DNA of 64,000 bases from an uncultured Pelagibacteraceae bacterium (GCA_902544135.1 CACCBF010000004.1:38896-102895), one strand, 5' to 3'; shown: positions 26,591 through 35,593, counted from the stretch's first letter. Made by a program: numbers and translations. Notes: generated from the sequence alone by a model not told the origin.

Positions 26591-26740
26591 ATGAGCTTTA
26601 TAAAAGAATTCTGGGAGTTTCTAAAGGTAAGAAAAAAATATTGGCTTTTACCAATTATAATAGTTCTTGTTTTATTTGGTGGATTAATTGTTCTAACTCA
26701 AGGTTCTGCAGTAGCTCCATTTATTTATACAATTTTTTAA
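26591..26740 (+). CDS. DUF5989-like small membrane protein, 49 aa
   Basis: One base after the SxtJ-like stop, a 49-residue frame reads MSFIKEFWEFLKVRKKYWLL followed by one membrane helix (PIIIVLVLFGGLIVLTQGSAVAP in shortened form PIIIVLVLFGGLIVL) and a short end. The FWEFLKVRKKYWLLP pattern followed by a GS..APFIYTIF tail is characteristic of DUF5989, a partner of carbamoyltransferase cassettes. It ends one base before the GTG of the carbamoyltransferase. Confidence 0.75.
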   Translation: MSFIKEFWEFLKVRKKYWLLPIIIVLVLFGGLIVLTQGSAVAPFIYTIF

Positions 26741-26741
26741 A

Positions 26742-28577
26742 GTGACTTCAATTTTAGGTATTTCTGCATTTTATCACGATAGTGCGGCCTGTTTATTAAA
26801 AGATGGCAAGATAATTGCAGCAGCACAAGAGGAAAGATTTTCTAGAAAAAAACACGATCCAAGGTATCCACATCATGCTGTTGAATTTGTTTTAAAGTAT
26901 TCAAATATGAAGTTAAGCGAAATAGATCAAATAGTTTTTTTTGAGAAACCTTTTTTAAAATTTGAGAGATTGTTAGAAACTTATGTTGCCTTTGCACCGA
27001 GAGGATTTATCTCATTTGCAAAAGCAATGCCATTATGGCTTAAAGAGAAACTTTTCCAGAAAAATCTTTTATTCAATAAACTAAAAAAACATGATGAAAA
27101 TTTTAATTCTGATGAAAATATTTTTTTTTCAGACCATCACTTAAGTCATGCAGCTAGTGCCTTTTTTCCATCACCTTTTGAAGAGGCAATTGTTTTAACT
27201 GCTGATGGTGTTGGTGAATGGGCAACAACTACTGTAGCTGTGGGAAAAAAAAATGATTTAGAGATAAAAAAAGAAATTCATTTTCCACATTCACTTGGAC
27301 TTTTGTATTCTGCTTTTACTTACTATACAGGTTTTAAGGTAAATAGTGGAGAGTATAAACTTATGGGTTTAGCACCATATGGAAGTCCAACTTACGAAGA
27401 TAAGGTTAAAGAATTGGTTGATATAAAAGATGATGGAACTTTCAGACTAGATCAAAAATATTTTAATTACGCAACTGGTCTTACTATGACCAATGAAAAG
27501 TTTCATAATTTATTTGGACAAAAACCCCGTGACCCGAAAAATGAAAAGATTACTCAATTTCATATGGATATTGCGGCCTCAATTCAGAAAGTAACAGAAG
27601 AAATAATGATCAAGTTAGCTAAAGCCATTCGTCAAGAATATAATATCAAAAATTTATGTTTAGCAGGTGGTGTAGCTTTGAATTGTGTTGCTAATGGAAA
27701 AATTCTTCAGGAAAAGATTTTTGATAATATTTGGATTCAACCTGCAGCAGGAGATGCTGGAGGATCTTTAGGTGCAGCTCTAGCTCTTTGGCATATTGAA
27801 CAAAAAAAAGATAGGGTTGTTAATTCAAATGATGACATGAAAGGCTCATATCTAGGAACTGAGTTCAATCAAGAAGAAATTGAAAAAGAGTTAAAGTCAG
27901 CAGGGGCTAATTTTGAAAAATTACAATATGAAGATTTGATTAGTAAGACAGCAGAATTTTTATCAAACGAAAAAGCAATAGGTTGGTTTCAAGGAAGAAT
28001 GGAGTTTGGACCAAGAGCTCTAGGTGCGAGATCAATCTTAGGTGATCCAAGATCAGATAAAATGCAAAAAAACCTTAATTTAAAAGTAAAATATCGAGAA
28101 AGTTTCAGACCTTTTGCTCCATCAATTTTAAGAGAAGATTTATCTGACTGGTTTAATATAAATGTAGATAGTCCTTATATGTTGTTAGTAGCTGATGTGA
28201 ATTCTAAAAAAAAAATTGAAATGAATGAGGAACAAAAGAAACTTTTTGGTATAGACAAATTAAATATCAAAAGATCTAAAATACCAGCAGTAACCCATGT
28301 TGATTACTCAGCGAGAATACAAACTGTGACTAAAGAAACTAATAAACCATATTACGATTTAATCTCAAAATTTAAAGAAAAAACTGGTTGTCCAGTAATA
28401 GTTAATACCTCATTTAATGTGAGAGGTGAGCCCATAGTTAATTCACCAACTGATGCTTTTAATTGTTTTATGGGAACAGAGTTAGATTATTTAGTTATAG
28501 GAAATTGTATTTTGGAAAAATCAAAACAAGATCCAAATCTTAAAAAAGATTATACTAAGGAATTCGAATTAGATTGA
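26742..28577 (+). CDS. carbamoyltransferase (NodU/TobZ/SxtI family)
   Basis: 611 aa from a GTG start one base after the preceding stop. Kae1-like N-terminal domain: GISAFYHDSAACLLKDGKI, metal-binding DHHLSHAASAFF near 130-142 and LTADGVGEW. C-terminal YrdC-like domain: GWFQGRMEFGPRALGARS near 412-430. Such enzymes make carbamoyl-AMP from carbamoyl phosphate and carbamoylate hydroxyls of sugars or antibiotics. The acceptor is unknown; the cassette with SGNH, SxtJ and DUF5989 suggests modification of a membrane or surface molecule. Confidence 0.92.
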   Translation: MTSILGISAFYHDSAACLLKDGKIIAAAQEERFSRKKHDPRYPHHAVEFVLKYSNMKLSEIDQIVFFEKPFLKFERLLETYVAFAPRGFISFAKAMPLWLKEKLFQKNLLFNKLKKHDENFNSDENIFFSDHHLSHAASAFFPSPFEEAIVLTADGVGEWATTTVAVGKKNDLEIKKEIHFPHSLGLLYSAFTYYTGFKVNSGEYKLMGLAPYGSPTYEDKVKELVDIKDDGTFRLDQKYFNYATGLTMTNEKFHNLFGQKPRDPKNEKITQFHMDIAASIQKVTEEIMIKLAKAIRQEYNIKNLCLAGGVALNCVANGKILQEKIFDNIWIQPAAGDAGGSLGAALALWHIEQKKDRVVNSNDDMKGSYLGTEFNQEEIEKELKSAGANFEKLQYEDLISKTAEFLSNEKAIGWFQGRMEFGPRALGARSILGDPRSDKMQKNLNLKVKYRESFRPFAPSILREDLSDWFNINVDSPYMLLVADVNSKKKIEMNEEQKKLFGIDKLNIKRSKIPAVTHVDYSARIQTVTKETNKPYYDLISKFKEKTGCPVIVNTSFNVRGEPIVNSPTDAFNCFMGTELDYLVIGNCILEKSKQDPNLKKDYTKEFELD

Positions 28578-28624
28578 TTAGTAGTATCTTTTGTTTGATC
28601 ATGCTTATAAAGTTCTTAGAAAGA

Positions 28625-29710
28625 TTATTTAGAATTAAGTGATTTTATGATTTGCTTTCCAATTATTTCTCCCAATAATGGTGGGACCGCATTACCTATT
28701 TGAAGGTTCTTACTAGTTTTGCTTCCATAAAAAATAAATTTGTCAGGGAAACCTTGTAATCTTGCTCCCTCCCTTGTTGATAGTGCACGGTTTTGAAACG
28801 GATGAATACACCTTGTGGATGATGGAGTACCAAAATTTCTTGTTATTGTTGGAGAAGGTTGTGTTGGATCTATTCTAGCATATACATTATTAAAATAATT
28901 CTTTGGTCTTAAACTAACAGGCAAATCACTAATGTCTCCTTTTGGCGGGACTAAACTAATGATTTTTTGCATCCTCTCTCCATAATTCGAACAATTATGT
29001 TCTGTGAGTATTTTATTATTCCCTCTCATCTTTTTTTGGTAATTATTTTTTGGTTCACAGGAATATTTATTTTTTTCTTCACCAACATTTAATTTGGGCA
29101 AATCAGAAATCGCCGACATAATTGTTAGATACTTATCTTCAAATAAATTTTTATTCTTGGATTTGATAATTTTGGGAAAACTAAACGAATATCCCTTTGA
29201 AACACCTACTACAATTGTTCTTTTTCTAAATTGTGGTAATCCATAATCAGCAGCATTTAGAACATCTGTAAATACACTATATCCAATACTCTCAAGTTCT
29301 TTAATTAAGGTTTCATATGCTTGCCCGCTATAAAGTGATTTAAAACCTGCAACATTTTCAAAAATAACTGCTTTAGGAGCAGTTTCATTAACTGCTCTTA
29401 AAAATTCCCAAAACAAAGAATTTCTTTTATCTTTTTTATTTTTACTTCCGACAGTACTAAAACCCTGGCACGGTGGTCCACCACATAATATATCTACTGA
29501 TTTGTAACCAATTTTTTTTATTTCTTTTTTAAAGTCTATATTGTGAATATCTTGATTTAACATTTTTGTTTTAGGATGATTAAGTTCAAAAGTTTTTGCG
29601 AAATCTTTCTCAATTTCGTTTGCTATAATTATGTTTATATTATTTCTACCTAATCCAAGGGAAAAACCCCCAGCACCTGCAAATAGATCGATACATGATA
29701 AACTTTTCAT
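28625..29710 (-). CDS. C5-cytosine DNA methyltransferase
   Basis: 361 aa with all key motifs in order: motif I CIDLFAGAGGFSLGL (6-20), motif IV GGPPCQGFS with catalytic Cys81, motif VI FENV (117-120), motif VIII QFRKRTIVVG, motif IX STREGARLQGFPD and motif X QIGNAVPPLLG. So it should be active. The target-recognition region between VIII and IX is short; the sequence recognised cannot be read off. It follows the putative endonuclease gene with a TAATG overlap, the standard arrangement of a type II R-M pair. Confidence 0.93.
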   Translation of the reverse strand: MKSLSCIDLFAGAGGFSLGLGRNNINIIIANEIEKDFAKTFELNHPKTKMLNQDIHNIDFKKEIKKIGYKSVDILCGGPPCQGFSTVGSKNKKDKRNSLFWEFLRAVNETAPKAVIFENVAGFKSLYSGQAYETLIKELESIGYSVFTDVLNAADYGLPQFRKRTIVVGVSKGYSFSFPKIIKSKNKNLFEDKYLTIMSAISDLPKLNVGEEKNKYSCEPKNNYQKKMRGNNKILTEHNCSNYGERMQKIISLVPPKGDISDLPVSLRPKNYFNNVYARIDPTQPSPTITRNFGTPSSTRCIHPFQNRALSTREGARLQGFPDKFIFYGSKTSKNLQIGNAVPPLLGEIIGKQIIKSLNSK

Positions 29711-30399
29711 TATTTATAAAATTTTTTATTTTTGCTATCAGGTATTCTGTAGCAAAGCTGACCTTCAAATAAATCATTAGGTTTAAAATCGTTTTGATCT
29801 AGTGAATTTAAAAAGGTTAAATTATATATACCTTGAAAAATATTTACACTAAATTGATAAACATTAAAATCTTTATAAATTTCAACCGCTTTTAATTTAT
29901 GTATTTTAATATCAAATGGATTATCTGTTTTACCACATACAACATCTACAGTAATCTTTTCATTTTTATTGATAAAATCTGGATTTGCTGTTTGAATAAA
30001 AGAATTTGCTTTTGTCCAATCATCATCTCCATTTAATTCTAATATAACATTTAATTCTTTTTCTATTAATTTTTTAAACACTCTCTCAGCAATAATACCC
30101 ATTAACCAACTACTAAAAACCTCCTCGTACGGTCTACCTCTGTTATTCATTTTTGTTATATGATTATATTCTTTACATTTTTCAAATACATCCTTTACAA
30201 AATTTTCAATATCTAAATCTCCATCACTTATAATTAAAATTTCTGTAATTTTTTTAAAAATTTCTACAAGTCTTTTGTTTTGTTTTTCAATTAAACCCCA
30301 GTTTATAGTGTTAGCTAGAATATCTTTTGAACTTAAATATTTCTTAAACTCTAATTTGTTAGAGAAACCAAAATTTTTTAAATATTTATTATTTTTCAT
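29710..30399 (-). CDS. putative type II restriction endonuclease, 229 aa
   Basis: Unrecognised protein directly upstream of, and overlapping by one base, the cytosine methyltransferase. RGRPYEEVFSSWLMGIIAE (88-106) resembles the first helix of PD-(D/E)xK nucleases with Glu92/Glu93; Pro140-Asp141 (NPDF) and Asp152 (ITVDVV) could be the metal ligands, though the usual Lys is replaced by Val154. Assignment rests on context and this weak motif. Alternatives: accessory or degenerate R-M subunit. No mobility genes or repeats are seen beside the pair. Confidence 0.6.
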   Translation of the reverse strand: MKNNKYLKNFGFSNKLEFKKYLSSKDILANTINWGLIEKQNKRLVEIFKKITEILIISDGDLDIENFVKDVFEKCKEYNHITKMNNRGRPYEEVFSSWLMGIIAERVFKKLIEKELNVILELNGDDDWTKANSFIQTANPDFINKNEKITVDVVCGKTDNPFDIKIHKLKAVEIYKDFNVYQFSVNIFQGIYNLTFLNSLDQNDFKPNDLFEGQLCYRIPDSKNKKFYK

Positions 30400-30434
30400 T
30401 TATTTAAGGGGCGTTTTGTTGCTAGGTGCCCTTA

Positions 30435-30551
30435 TTAATGCATATCTGGCCAATTTTTATCATTGAGTTTATCAAGCTCTTTTTTACTAAAAGGTCTAAA
30501 TAATACCCAACCAATAACAATTACTAAAGCCAATAAGATTAATGTTTGCAT
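30435..30551 (-). CDS. tiny single-pass membrane protein, 38 aa (LFRP family copy 1)
   Basis: Begins 3 bases after the M23 peptidase gene on the minus strand. A hydrophobic segment (TLILLALVIVIGWVLF) is followed by RPFSKKELDKLNDKNWPDMH. The region after the helix matches the 39-aa protein at 49331-49450 in the pattern LFRPxSKxExDxxNxKNW, which strongly supports both as real genes of one family. The basic RP/KK after the helix predicts a cytoplasmic C-terminus. Function unknown. Confidence 0.7.
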   Translation of the reverse strand: MQTLILLALVIVIGWVLFRPFSKKELDKLNDKNWPDMH

Positions 30552-30554
30552 AAT

Positions 30555-31358
30555 TTAATTTATTACAGACATGGGGTCGAGTCTAGTCTGAAACCAATTA
30601 ACTCTAAAATCTAAATGTGGACCTGTGGATCTTCCGGTTGATCCTACTGTTCCAATGATATCTCCTTGATTTATTTTATCACCTACTGAAACCATTACAC
30701 TTTCAAGATGAGAGTATATTGTTGAAATACCATGTCCATGATCCATAATTATAGTCCCACCAGTATAATACAAATCATCCTCTGCCATAGTTACTGTGCC
30801 TGAGCCTGATGATTTAATCATAGTTCCTTTTTTTGCTGCAATATCAATTCCATAGTGTGGCCATTTAGGTTTACCATTTAAGATTCTTTGACTTCCATAA
30901 ACTCCGCTTATAATTCCTTTAACCGGCATAATGAATTGATTTTTAAAAAAAGGTAGGTCAGAATTAATTGCTCTTGCTTTTCCTATTTTATTATTTTCCT
31001 CTTTAATTCTGTTGTAGACTGACTCTGGTGGAGTGACCTTACTTTCCTCTAGTCCATCTATTCTTTGAATATTATATTTTCTTTTTAAAACTTTCTTTAT
31101 TATTTTCTCTTTTTTACCATCTTGAATTTTAGTTATGGTTAGATCAAATTTTCTATCTCTATCAATTCCAAAAGCAAAAAAACCATCCTTAGATACTTTA
31201 ACTTCTTTTTTATCAATTATAATTTTTGCTGAAGGGTTAGTAATACCAACAATAAAATGACCCTGTAAAAATTTTCCTTTAAATTCGATAGCGTTTGAGT
31301 GAGAAGGGATGAGAAAGATTACGAAAAAAAATAATCTAAATATTATTTTGCTGTCCAT
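30555..31358 (-). CDS. M23/LytM-type peptidase, secreted
   Basis: 267 aa with a signal peptide cleaved after about residue 23 (IPSHSNA). A small beta domain precedes the C-terminal LytM domain: His168 and Asp172 in HYGID, His217 in YSHLE and His248 in GPHLDFRVNWF. All four zinc or catalytic positions are present, so it should cut peptidoglycan peptides or be recruited to the divisome as LytM factors are. The start is 16 bases inside the SDR gene end. Substrate specificity unknown. Confidence 0.88.
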   Translation of the reverse strand: MDSKIIFRLFFFVIFLIPSHSNAIEFKGKFLQGHFIVGITNPSAKIIIDKKEVKVSKDGFFAFGIDRDRKFDLTITKIQDGKKEKIIKKVLKRKYNIQRIDGLEESKVTPPESVYNRIKEENNKIGKARAINSDLPFFKNQFIMPVKGIISGVYGSQRILNGKPKWPHYGIDIAAKKGTMIKSSGSGTVTMAEDDLYYTGGTIIMDHGHGISTIYSHLESVMVSVGDKINQGDIIGTVGSTGRSTGPHLDFRVNWFQTRLDPMSVIN

Positions 31359-32110
31359 CCACCATCAACCAATAATGAAGTTCCTGTAATCATCGAAGCT
31401 GCATCAGAAGCTAAAAATACTACAGCTGAAGCTACTTCTGACAGTTCTGCAAATCTTCCTAAGGGAATATTATTAAGCATATCTCTTTTAAATTTTTTAT
31501 CTTTTAAAAACTTTTTAGTCATGGGAGTTACAACAAAGGTTGGGCAAACAGTATTAACTCTAATGTTATATTTTGCTAAATCTATAGACATTCCTTTGGT
31601 CAAACCCTCTAAACCAAATTTATTCATATTATAAACACTTCTTATAGGTCCACCTACATGCCCCATTTGCGATGACATGTTTACAATAGATCCTCCTAAT
31701 TTTTTTCTATTTTTTGACTTTATCATTTTTAACGCACAAAGATGGGCCAAGTTAAAACTCGCTATTGTATTAATCTTAACCATATATTCCATATCTTCCT
31801 TTTTAACTTTGGTAAAATGGGCTGGTCTATTGTTTCCTGCGTTATTAATTAAGATATCTATTCTTGGCTGTTTATTGATAATTTTTTTAACTTCATCGTA
31901 ATTTGTAATATCACAAACATAAGATTTACATTTTGATTTAAATTTTTTTATTTTCTTAGAAACTTCATTTAAATCTTTATTAGTTCTACTTATAATGATT
32001 AAATTTGCTCCAGCTTCAGCCAAAGCAATTGCACAAGCTCTCCCAATTCCTTTACCTGCACCAGTTACAACTGCAGTTTTGTTTTTAAAATTATAATTTT
32101 TTAAGAACAT
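31343..32110 (-). CDS. SDR-family oxidoreductase
   Basis: 255 aa classical short-chain dehydrogenase. NAD(P) motif TGAGKGIGRA (16-25), NNAGNN near 88, active-site Ser in VNMSSQMG and the YNMNK catalytic Tyr/Lys near 160. It resembles the gluconate or 3-oxoacyl reductase-like SDRs. Overlaps the TerC gene by one base and the M23 gene by 16, so the run is one transcript. Substrate unknown. Confidence 0.87.
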   Translation of the reverse strand: MFLKNYNFKNKTAVVTGAGKGIGRACAIALAEAGANLIIISRTNKDLNEVSKKIKKFKSKCKSYVCDITNYDEVKKIINKQPRIDILINNAGNNRPAHFTKVKKEDMEYMVKINTIASFNLAHLCALKMIKSKNRKKLGGSIVNMSSQMGHVGGPIRSVYNMNKFGLEGLTKGMSIDLAKYNIRVNTVCPTFVVTPMTKKFLKDKKFKRDMLNNIPLGRFAELSEVASAVVFLASDAASMITGTSLLVDGGWTAK

Positions 32111-32703
32111 TATAAAAATAATATTTTAATATCAGTGTAAATCAACTCAATAGCAACAATAAGTATCGCAATTAAGCCAGCCCAAGCTATCCATTTATAC
32201 TTTTTTATCCAATTAGATATTAATGTTGCAGCTGTTGCCATTAAGACAATGGATAAAACTAGTCCAAACACTAATAAATAGTAATGATCTCCAGCTGCTC
32301 CAGCAACACCCAAAACATTATCTAAACTCATGGTAAAATCAGCTAACAAAATTGTCCAAATTGCTTTTAAGAAACTTGAATTATCTACTTTAATGTCACT
32401 ATCATGATTTGAACCTTTCACCACATCAACGTAAAGTTTATAAACAATATAAAGTAAAAGTAATCCGCCGATTAATCTTAAACCTGTTATCTGCAACAAA
32501 TAAGCTGTCAATAATGTTAAAATTATTCTTAGAACAACTGCGCCACCAATACCCCAAAAAATAATTTTCTTTCTTTGCTCTAAAGGAAATTTTGAGGCAA
32601 CCATTCCAATAATAATTGCATTATCTCCTGCAAGCACAAGATCTATTAAGATTATTTGTGTTAAGATAGTAATTTGTTCTGGTGTAACAAAATCAGCGAA
32701 CAT
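32110..32703 (-). CDS. TerC family membrane protein (YjbE-like)
   Basis: 197 aa with seven predicted helices. The signature IDLVLAGDNAIIIG carries Asp21, Asp27 and Asn28 in the first helix, and ADFTMSLDNVLGVAG near 120 is its repeat. These acidic positions occur in TerC-like Mn2+ exporters. Its role may be metal efflux coupled to exoenzyme metallation. One-base overlaps with both neighbours. Confidence 0.87.
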   Translation of the reverse strand: MFADFVTPEQITILTQIILIDLVLAGDNAIIIGMVASKFPLEQRKKIIFWGIGGAVVLRIILTLLTAYLLQITGLRLIGGLLLLYIVYKLYVDVVKGSNHDSDIKVDNSSFLKAIWTILLADFTMSLDNVLGVAGAAGDHYYLLVFGLVLSIVLMATAATLISNWIKKYKWIAWAGLIAILIVAIELIYTDIKILFL

Positions 32704-34298
32704 TAACTCCTAAGTATCATATCAGCACCTTTTTCTGCAATCATTATTGTCGGTGCATTAGTATTACCGGAAGTTATATTAGGCATTATAGATGCATCAA
32801 TAACTCTTAAATTATTTAAACCTTTAACTTTAAGTGTTTCATCAACCACTGCCATATCATCTTGTCCCATTTTGCAAGTACCAACAGGATGAAAAATAGT
32901 TTGAGCATAATCTGCACCAGCCTTTACCAGCTCTTCATCATCATTAATATTTATTCCTGGTCTATATTCTTCAGGGTTATATTTCTTAAAAGTTTCAGAC
33001 TCCATTACAATCCTTCTTGTAAGTTTTAATCCCTTTGCAGCAATCATTCGATCATGTTCTGTTGATAGATAATTAAGTTTTACTTTTGCATAAATTCTAG
33101 AATCTTTATTGGTAATATTTACGTGACCTCTGCTAGTCGGTCTAATGTTTGATACAGTTGGAGTAAACGCATGGAAATCATGATTCTTTGTTGCACCTAA
33201 AGTATCCATACTCATTGGTTGAACATGCCATTGAAGATCTGGTAACTCTAAAGAGGGATCACTTTTAGCAAACATACACATTTGACTAGCACCCATTGTC
33301 ATGGGTCCGCTTCTATTGAAAACATATTCTAGTCCAATCATTAATTTACCGAACAAACTATTGATTTTTTTATTTAACGATTTGAGCCCATGAATTTTAT
33401 AAATTGGTCTAAACATTAGGTGATCTTGGAGATTTTCTCCTACTCCTTTTAGATCATGAACCATATCTATACCTAAATTTTTTAGCTTATCAGAGTTACC
33501 TATCCCTGAGGTTTGTAAAATTTGTGGAGAACCAATGGATCCAGATGATAGGATAACTTCTTTATTAACTATAACTTTTTTGAGCTCGTTCTCTTGCCAA
33601 TATTCAACACTTTTTGTTGTTTTATTTTCAAAGTTAATTTTCTTTACATGAGCTTTGGTAATAATTTTTAAATTTTTTCTATGTTTTATGGGATTTAAAT
33701 ATCCAACTGCAGTGCTACATCTAAAACCATCTTTTTCAGTAACTTGGAAATATCCACAACCATGATTATTACCAGTATTAAAATCTTTAGTTTTAGGTAT
33801 GCCAAATTCTTCTGCAGCATTTTGAAATTCATTTAGTAATGGTAATTGTATTCTTTGGTCAGACACAGATAAAGGGCCACCAACACCATGAAAATCATCT
33901 TTTCCACGCTCTTGATTTTCTGCTTTAATAAAATATGGAAGAACATCGTCCCAACCCCAACCAGTATTACCTAATTGACGCCAAATATCATAATCTCTAC
34001 TTTGACCTCTGATATATAACAAACCATTAATTGCTGAACTTCCACCTAAAGTTTTCCCTCTTGGATACCGAATAGAGCGATTATTCATTGTTTCGTCTGG
34101 TTCAGTTTTGTAACACCAATCAACAGAGGGGTTGTGCATAGTTTTAAAATACCCAACAGGAATATGTATCCAGGGGTAATTATCTTTACCTCCTGCCTCA
34201 ATTAACAAGACTTTATTTTGAGAATTTTCAGAAAGTCTATTTGCAAGGACACATCCAGCAGATCCAGCACCAATAATTATAAAATCAAAATTTTCCAT
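32703..34298 (-). CDS. GMC-family oxidoreductase (choline/alcohol dehydrogenase-like)
   Basis: 531 aa FAD enzyme. N-terminal dinucleotide motif IIIGAGSAGCVLANRLSE (6-23), GMC signature 1 in GKTLGGSSAINGLLYIRG, C-terminal active-site HPVGTCKMG and the NTNAPTIMIAEKGADMI tail. Closest look is to choline dehydrogenase (BetA) and AlkJ-type alcohol dehydrogenases. No betB or betaine gene is present here, so the alcohol substrate is open. First gene of a minus-strand run, divergent from dctP across 133 bases. Confidence 0.88.
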   Translation of the reverse strand: MENFDFIIIGAGSAGCVLANRLSENSQNKVLLIEAGGKDNYPWIHIPVGYFKTMHNPSVDWCYKTEPDETMNNRSIRYPRGKTLGGSSAINGLLYIRGQSRDYDIWRQLGNTGWGWDDVLPYFIKAENQERGKDDFHGVGGPLSVSDQRIQLPLLNEFQNAAEEFGIPKTKDFNTGNNHGCGYFQVTEKDGFRCSTAVGYLNPIKHRKNLKIITKAHVKKINFENKTTKSVEYWQENELKKVIVNKEVILSSGSIGSPQILQTSGIGNSDKLKNLGIDMVHDLKGVGENLQDHLMFRPIYKIHGLKSLNKKINSLFGKLMIGLEYVFNRSGPMTMGASQMCMFAKSDPSLELPDLQWHVQPMSMDTLGATKNHDFHAFTPTVSNIRPTSRGHVNITNKDSRIYAKVKLNYLSTEHDRMIAAKGLKLTRRIVMESETFKKYNPEEYRPGININDDEELVKAGADYAQTIFHPVGTCKMGQDDMAVVDETLKVKGLNNLRVIDASIMPNITSGNTNAPTIMIAEKGADMILRS

Positions 34299-34401
34299 CT
34301 CTAGTTGAATTAATTTTTTACTTAATTTAATTAATCATCTTTACACTCATATCAATCGATTGTCACTTGTGTCAGGTTTGTTTTTCTGATTGAATTGACC
34401 A

Positions 34402-34415
34402 AGTTAAATTTAACT
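34402..34415 (+). promoter_or_regulatory. perfect 14-bp palindrome before dctP
   Basis: AGTTAAATTTAACT sits 3 bases before the AAGAGGAAAT ribosome-binding region of dctP, in the divergent region shared with the GMC gene. Such a site just downstream of a promoter fits a repressor operator. Confidence 0.35.
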
Positions 34416-34431
34416 AACAAGAGGAAATATA

Positions 34432-35526
34432 ATGAAAAAAATCATTTCAATGTTATTTGCATCTGTTTTGGTACTTGGATTTGTATCCAATGCTAATGCT
34501 GCAAAAACACTAAAATGTCAGACAGTTCTTAACACTAAAGCTGATGAAGTGAAAATGTTAAAGGACTTTACTGATACAGTAACTGAATTAACAGCTGGTT
34601 CGTTAAAATTCGAAATTTTACCTGCGGGCGCAGTTGTTGGAGTTAAGGAAACTCTTGATGCTGTTGATAAAGGACTGATTGATTGTGGTTTCGCATGGAC
34701 TCACTATTGGTCAGGAGATCATCCTGCTGCTATGTTATTTGGTTCGCCAGTAGCTGGTGGTGGAGTTGGTATCGACAATATCGCATTCCTATCATGGTTC
34801 CAATACGGTGGTGGTAAAGAATTATACGACCAACTTTGGAAAGAAATGGGAAGAGACATAAAAGGATTTATGATTCAACCAGTTGGTCCAGAAGCTTTAG
34901 GTTGGTTTCCAAAACCAATTAAAGATATGGCTGACTTTAGAAAATATAAGTTCAGAACTCCTCCAGGAATTCCAGGACAAACATATAAAGACATTGGTAT
35001 AGCTTCTGTAGCAATGGGTGGTGGAGATATTTTACCAGCTCTTGAGGCAGGAACAATCGATGCTGCTGAATGGTGTTGTCCAAAACCAGACCTAACATTT
35101 GGTTTTCAAAAAGTATTAAAGCATTATTATTTACAAGGTTTACACCAAGTAGTGGTTAATGCTGACTTTTACATTACTGGAAAAACTTATAATGCTATGA
35201 GCGCTCATGAGAAAAAGTCTCTTGAAGTTGCTGCTAATGCTTCATTAGCAAAATCTTTAAGTTACAGAATCTATGAAAATGGTAAAGCTCTTAGAGAGTT
35301 AACTACTAAACATGGAGTAATCTTAGAGGACACTCCTTCTGATTATTTCACAGAATATATGGCTGCTGCAAAAGCATCTTTAAACAAGAATGCTAAAGAT
35401 AATAAATTCTTTAACGAAGTTTATACCTCAATGAAGAATTTTGCTGATGTAGCTGTTCCTTTCTGGAGTGGTGCTCAAATGTCAAATGCGAAGCTAGGAA
35501 TGGCTCACGCGGCAACATTAAAGTAA
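34432..35526 (+). CDS. dctP: TRAP transporter substrate-binding protein (DctP/TakP-like)
   Basis: 364 aa periplasmic binding protein with a signal peptide ending at NANA (20-23). Family features include GVKETLDAVDKGLIDCGF, the Arg-containing FRKYKFRTPPG anion-binding loop and ILPALEAGTIDAAEW, the segment that in TakP-like proteins contacts 2-oxoacid and metal. So a 2-oxo or hydroxy acid is a plausible substrate. GAGG ribosome-binding site well placed. A hairpin separates it from dctQ, which probably raises its level over the membrane subunits. Confidence 0.9.
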   Translation: MKKIISMLFASVLVLGFVSNANAAKTLKCQTVLNTKADEVKMLKDFTDTVTELTAGSLKFEILPAGAVVGVKETLDAVDKGLIDCGFAWTHYWSGDHPAAMLFGSPVAGGGVGIDNIAFLSWFQYGGGKELYDQLWKEMGRDIKGFMIQPVGPEALGWFPKPIKDMADFRKYKFRTPPGIPGQTYKDIGIASVAMGGGDILPALEAGTIDAAEWCCPKPDLTFGFQKVLKHYYLQGLHQVVVNADFYITGKTYNAMSAHEKKSLEVAANASLAKSLSYRIYENGKALRELTTKHGVILEDTPSDYFTEYMAAAKASLNKNAKDNKFFNEVYTSMKNFADVAVPFWSGAQMSNAKLGMAHAATLK

Positions 35527-35549
35527 TCAGTAATTAATCTTAATTTAAT

Positions 35550-35583
35550 TAGAGCGGACTTATATGTCCGCTCTAGTTTTTTA
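35550..35583 (+). terminator. intergenic hairpin between dctP and dctQ
   Basis: TAGAGCGGAC and GTCCGCTCTA pair perfectly (10 bp) around a six-base loop, then a run of seven T follows. As an intrinsic attenuator or 3' stabiliser it would give more dctP than dctQM message. Confidence 0.85.
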
Positions 35584-35593
35584 ATTCAAACTT

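Noticed and set aside
30399..30437. Hairpin between the tiny membrane-protein gene and the R-M pair
   Set aside because: Only six to seven pairs with a bulge and no T tract in the minus-strand direction; too weak to call a terminator.
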